The notes below the pieces were generated by a model, which saw only the letters and a program-made list of their open reading frames with translations, was not told where the DNA came from and did no database searches. A program made the translations under genes and the position numbers. DNA of 20,524 nucleotides from Nanobdellota archaeon. Its GTDB lineage: Archaea; Nanobdellota; Nanobdellia; SCGC-AAA011-G17; ARS1403. Below, in pieces: positions 19,317-20,524 of this stretch (its first letter is position 1; each line of letters begins with the position of its first letter). The DNA lies in the NCBI GenBank assembly GCA_018831025.1, contig JAHJRB010000021.1, positions 1 to 20,524 of the forward strand. Reading direction: 5' to 3'.

Positions 19317-19715
19317 ATGGTAAGCAAATATATGAGAATGTATGGAATGATAGCTGAGGTACTAAACCAAAAAGAATATAGAGAATTAGAAGGTTTATTG
19401 AAAGAATGTTTACCAAATCATGTTCCTATAGATATTGAAAGAGTTGGAAATAAAATTAAATTATGGAGTGATAAACCATTAGTAATGAGAAGGGCTTTAA
19501 AAAGAGCTAGAGATATGCACAAAAAATATGGAACAGATGCTATGAGTAAAATATGGCAAAAAGAAGTAAAAACAAAAATTAAAAAAATAACACCTAAAAA
19601 GAAAAAAGTTGTAAAGAGAAAGACAATAAAAAGGGTGGTAAAGAGACCAAAAAAGAAGAGGGTAATAAAGAAGAAGATATTAAAAAAGAAAACAGTTAAA
19701 AGAAAAAAGAAATAA
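19317..19715 (+). CDS. Protein with folded N-domain and H1-like Lys-rich tail
   Basis: A 132-residue protein. Residues 1-82 (YMRMYGMIAEVLNQKEYRELEGLLKECLPNHVPIDIERVGNKIKLWSDKPLVMRRALKRARDMHKKYG) look like a folded helical domain. Residues 85-132 are almost wholly Lys/Arg with Val/Ile (KKKVVKRKTIKRVVKRPKKKRVIKK), like the tails of linker histones or some archaeal DNA-binding proteins. The TATA-like box at about 19287 gives a start close to the ATG, so it is probably leaderless. A nucleic acid-binding role is plausible, and the N-domain is unrecognised. Confidence 0.65.
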   Translation: MVSKYMRMYGMIAEVLNQKEYRELEGLLKECLPNHVPIDIERVGNKIKLWSDKPLVMRRALKRARDMHKKYGTDAMSKIWQKEVKTKIKKITPKKKKVVKRKTIKRVVKRPKKKRVIKKKILKKKTVKRKKK

Positions 19716-19785
19716 GAATTCTATACCAAGTAATTTCTAAAAAATATAAAGTACAAACTTCCTTAAATAATTTTGTTTTATTGTA

Positions 19786-19798
19786 ATCGGATATCGAT
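19786..19798 (+). promoter_or_regulatory. Operator upstream of membrane-protein promoter
   Basis: ATCGGATATCGAT has one mismatch to consensus and is 13 bp upstream of TTATATATA (about 19812-19820), itself about 27 bp before the ATG at 19847. The gene is likely leaderless or nearly so. Confidence 0.55.
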
Positions 19799-19846
19799 AT
19801 TGTGGAAACTTTTATATATAAAATTATGTAATATTCATCCAATAAA

Positions 19847-20065
19847 ATGGGAAAAAATCATATAATAATTGTGGTAATTCTGTTGGTAGTTGTTGCTTTA
19901 GTTGCTTTCAATTTTGGAAAACAAACAGGACAAGCAACAAAAGAAATAACAGAAACTGCTGAAGAGGAAGAGACTGAAGAAATTTCAGAAGCAATTGAAG
20001 AAACTCTAGAAGCAGAAGAAGTTACAACAGAACAACCATTAGAAGAACAAACTCTTACTACTTAA
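19847..20065 (+). CDS. Single-pass membrane protein with acidic tail
   Basis: A 72-residue protein. A short charged start (MGKNH) leads to a hydrophobic segment IIIVVILLVVVALVAFNFG (6-24), a signal anchor, then a Thr/Glu-rich acidic tail (TEEISEAIEETLEAEEVTTEQPLEEQTLTT), which is probably outside the membrane or at the surface. It is followed by the membrane gene at 20099, which has a strong ribosome binding site. An operator copy precedes the promoter. No known family; the acidic tail is similar in composition to the protein at 65-280. Confidence 0.65.
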   Translation: MGKNHIIIVVILLVVVALVAFNFGKQTGQATKEITETAEEEETEEISEAIEETLEAEEVTTEQPLEEQTLTT

Positions 20066-20098
20066 ATTAAAATATATAAAGGAAAAGGAGGTGAATAA

Positions 20099-20446
20099 AT
20101 GGCAAAAGTTGTAAAAAAAGGTCTTAACCGAGATTTAATCGGAAAATGGGCATTTATAATTGGCATTTTACTTGTATTCATAGTAGGACTAATAAATATG
20201 CCCTACACGGCTATTATCCTAGTAGTCTTAGGATTAGTAATTGGTCTTTTGAATGTTAGTAAAAAAGAGGTTTCAAGGCTATTAATAGCTGGAATAGGAT
20301 TAGTGATTGTTGGAACCGCCGGATTGGAGTTATTGCCCGCTGTTGGAACTTATGTAACAGGTATATTAAAAAATTTACTAGCCTTAATTGGTCCAGCAGT
20401 ATTAGTAGCTAGTGTAAAAGAGATATATGAAGTAACTAGAACATAG
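20099..20446 (+). CDS. Small multipass membrane protein
   Basis: A 115-residue protein with hydrophobic segments near residues 17-33 (WAFIIGILLVFIVGLIN), 36-52 (YTAIILVVLGLVIGLLN), 60-82 (RLLIAGIGLVIVGTAGLELLPAV) and 85-104 (YVTGILKNLLALIGPAVLVA): three or four membrane helices. The strong ribosome binding site GGAGGTGA lies 5 nt before the ATG, and it is 33 nt downstream of the acidic anchor protein, so the two are probably cotranscribed. It ends with TAG. Function unknown; such compact four-helix proteins are frequent in small-genome archaea. Confidence 0.7.
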   Translation: MAKVVKKGLNRDLIGKWAFIIGILLVFIVGLINMPYTAIILVVLGLVIGLLNVSKKEVSRLLIAGIGLVIVGTAGLELLPAVGTYVTGILKNLLALIGPAVLVASVKEIYEVTRT

Positions 20447-20473
20447 ATAACAATAGTAAATTCATTATCAAGG

Positions 20474-20524
20474 TTAGGCTGGTATTTTAAGATAAATCTT
20501 TTGTTGGCATTTAAGATATCTCCC
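20474..20524 (+). other. Possible partial copy of the structured RNA, cut by the window edge
   Basis: TTAGGCTGG at 20474-20482 is the exact complement of CCAGCCTAA, the 3' strand of the putative RNA stem at 480-488. Downstream, TTGGCATTT (20504-20512) and TCTCC near 20519-20523 echo TTGGCAATTT (461-470) and TCTCC (477-481) of that region. The window ends before a 3' strand could be seen. Weak. Confidence 0.25.

Noticed and set aside
1..20524. CRISPR array, insertion sequence or integrase
   Set aside because: No direct-repeat/spacer series, transposase or integrase motifs were found on either strand.

Overview
This window is a strongly AT-rich archaeal chromosome segment that carries a complete, unusually elaborate gas vesicle (gvp) locus. 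Archaeal origin rests on a two-domain CDC48/VAT AAA+ ATPase with the archaeal N-domain, TATA-like boxes about 25 bp upstream of leaderless or short-leader genes, and strong GGAGGTGA-type ribosome binding sites on internal genes. The AT-rich, tightly packed, Lys-rich character suggests a small-genome (DPANN-like, e.g. Woesearchaeota/Pacearchaeota) archaeon. That placement is inference, because no rRNA is present.

Layout. (1) Positions 1-3959 on the minus strand hold a small acidic protein, gvpO, an unlisted gene with a probable ATT start, gvpN, two small Lys/Trp-tailed proteins, two repeat proteins that look like GvpC and a mini-GvpC, gvpA, and a PadR regulator. (2) Positions 4074-14876 on the plus strand hold two small leaderless genes (a winged-helix protein and a lone GvpH N-domain), then a near-continuous operon: MEDS-PadR regulator, gvpF, gvpG, gvpH, gvpI-like, two gvpJ-like genes with C-terminal zinc ribbons, a winged-helix/Hsp20 fusion, a histidine kinase, a PadR-type response regulator, a third Hsp20 protein, a 60-residue basic protein, gvpK, gvpL, gvpM, a small coiled-coil protein and a tandem ArsA/Get3-like ATPase. 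The order A-C-N-O on one strand and F-G-H-I-J-K-L-M on the other reproduces the classic haloarchaeal gvp layout. The gvpD/gvpE regulators are replaced by PadR-type regulators, and a two-component module is inserted between J and K. (3) Positions 14883-19173 on the minus strand hold an SCP2-like protein, Lys-rich tail proteins, a conserved protein of unknown function, two tiny genes (one a zinc finger) and CDC48. (4) Positions 19317-20446 on the plus strand hold a Lys-tailed protein, a single-pass membrane protein with an acidic tail and a multipass membrane protein.

Control. A 13-bp inverted repeat, consensus ATCGA-N3-TCGAT, occurs nine times, every time at a promoter. It precedes gvpA, gvpN, the main gvp operon, the acidic protein, the Lys-rich genes, CDC48 and the membrane genes, so these units probably form one regulon. 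A 14-G homopolymer next to a perfect 12-bp tandem repeat at the 3' end of the histidine kinase gene is a candidate phase-variation switch. Other items to note are a likely structured RNA near 411-488 with a possible relative at the right edge, a palindromic hairpin at the predicted 5' end of gvpA mRNA, a hairpin plus T-tract overlapping the gvpA stop, and an in-frame amber codon inside the gvpI-like gene.
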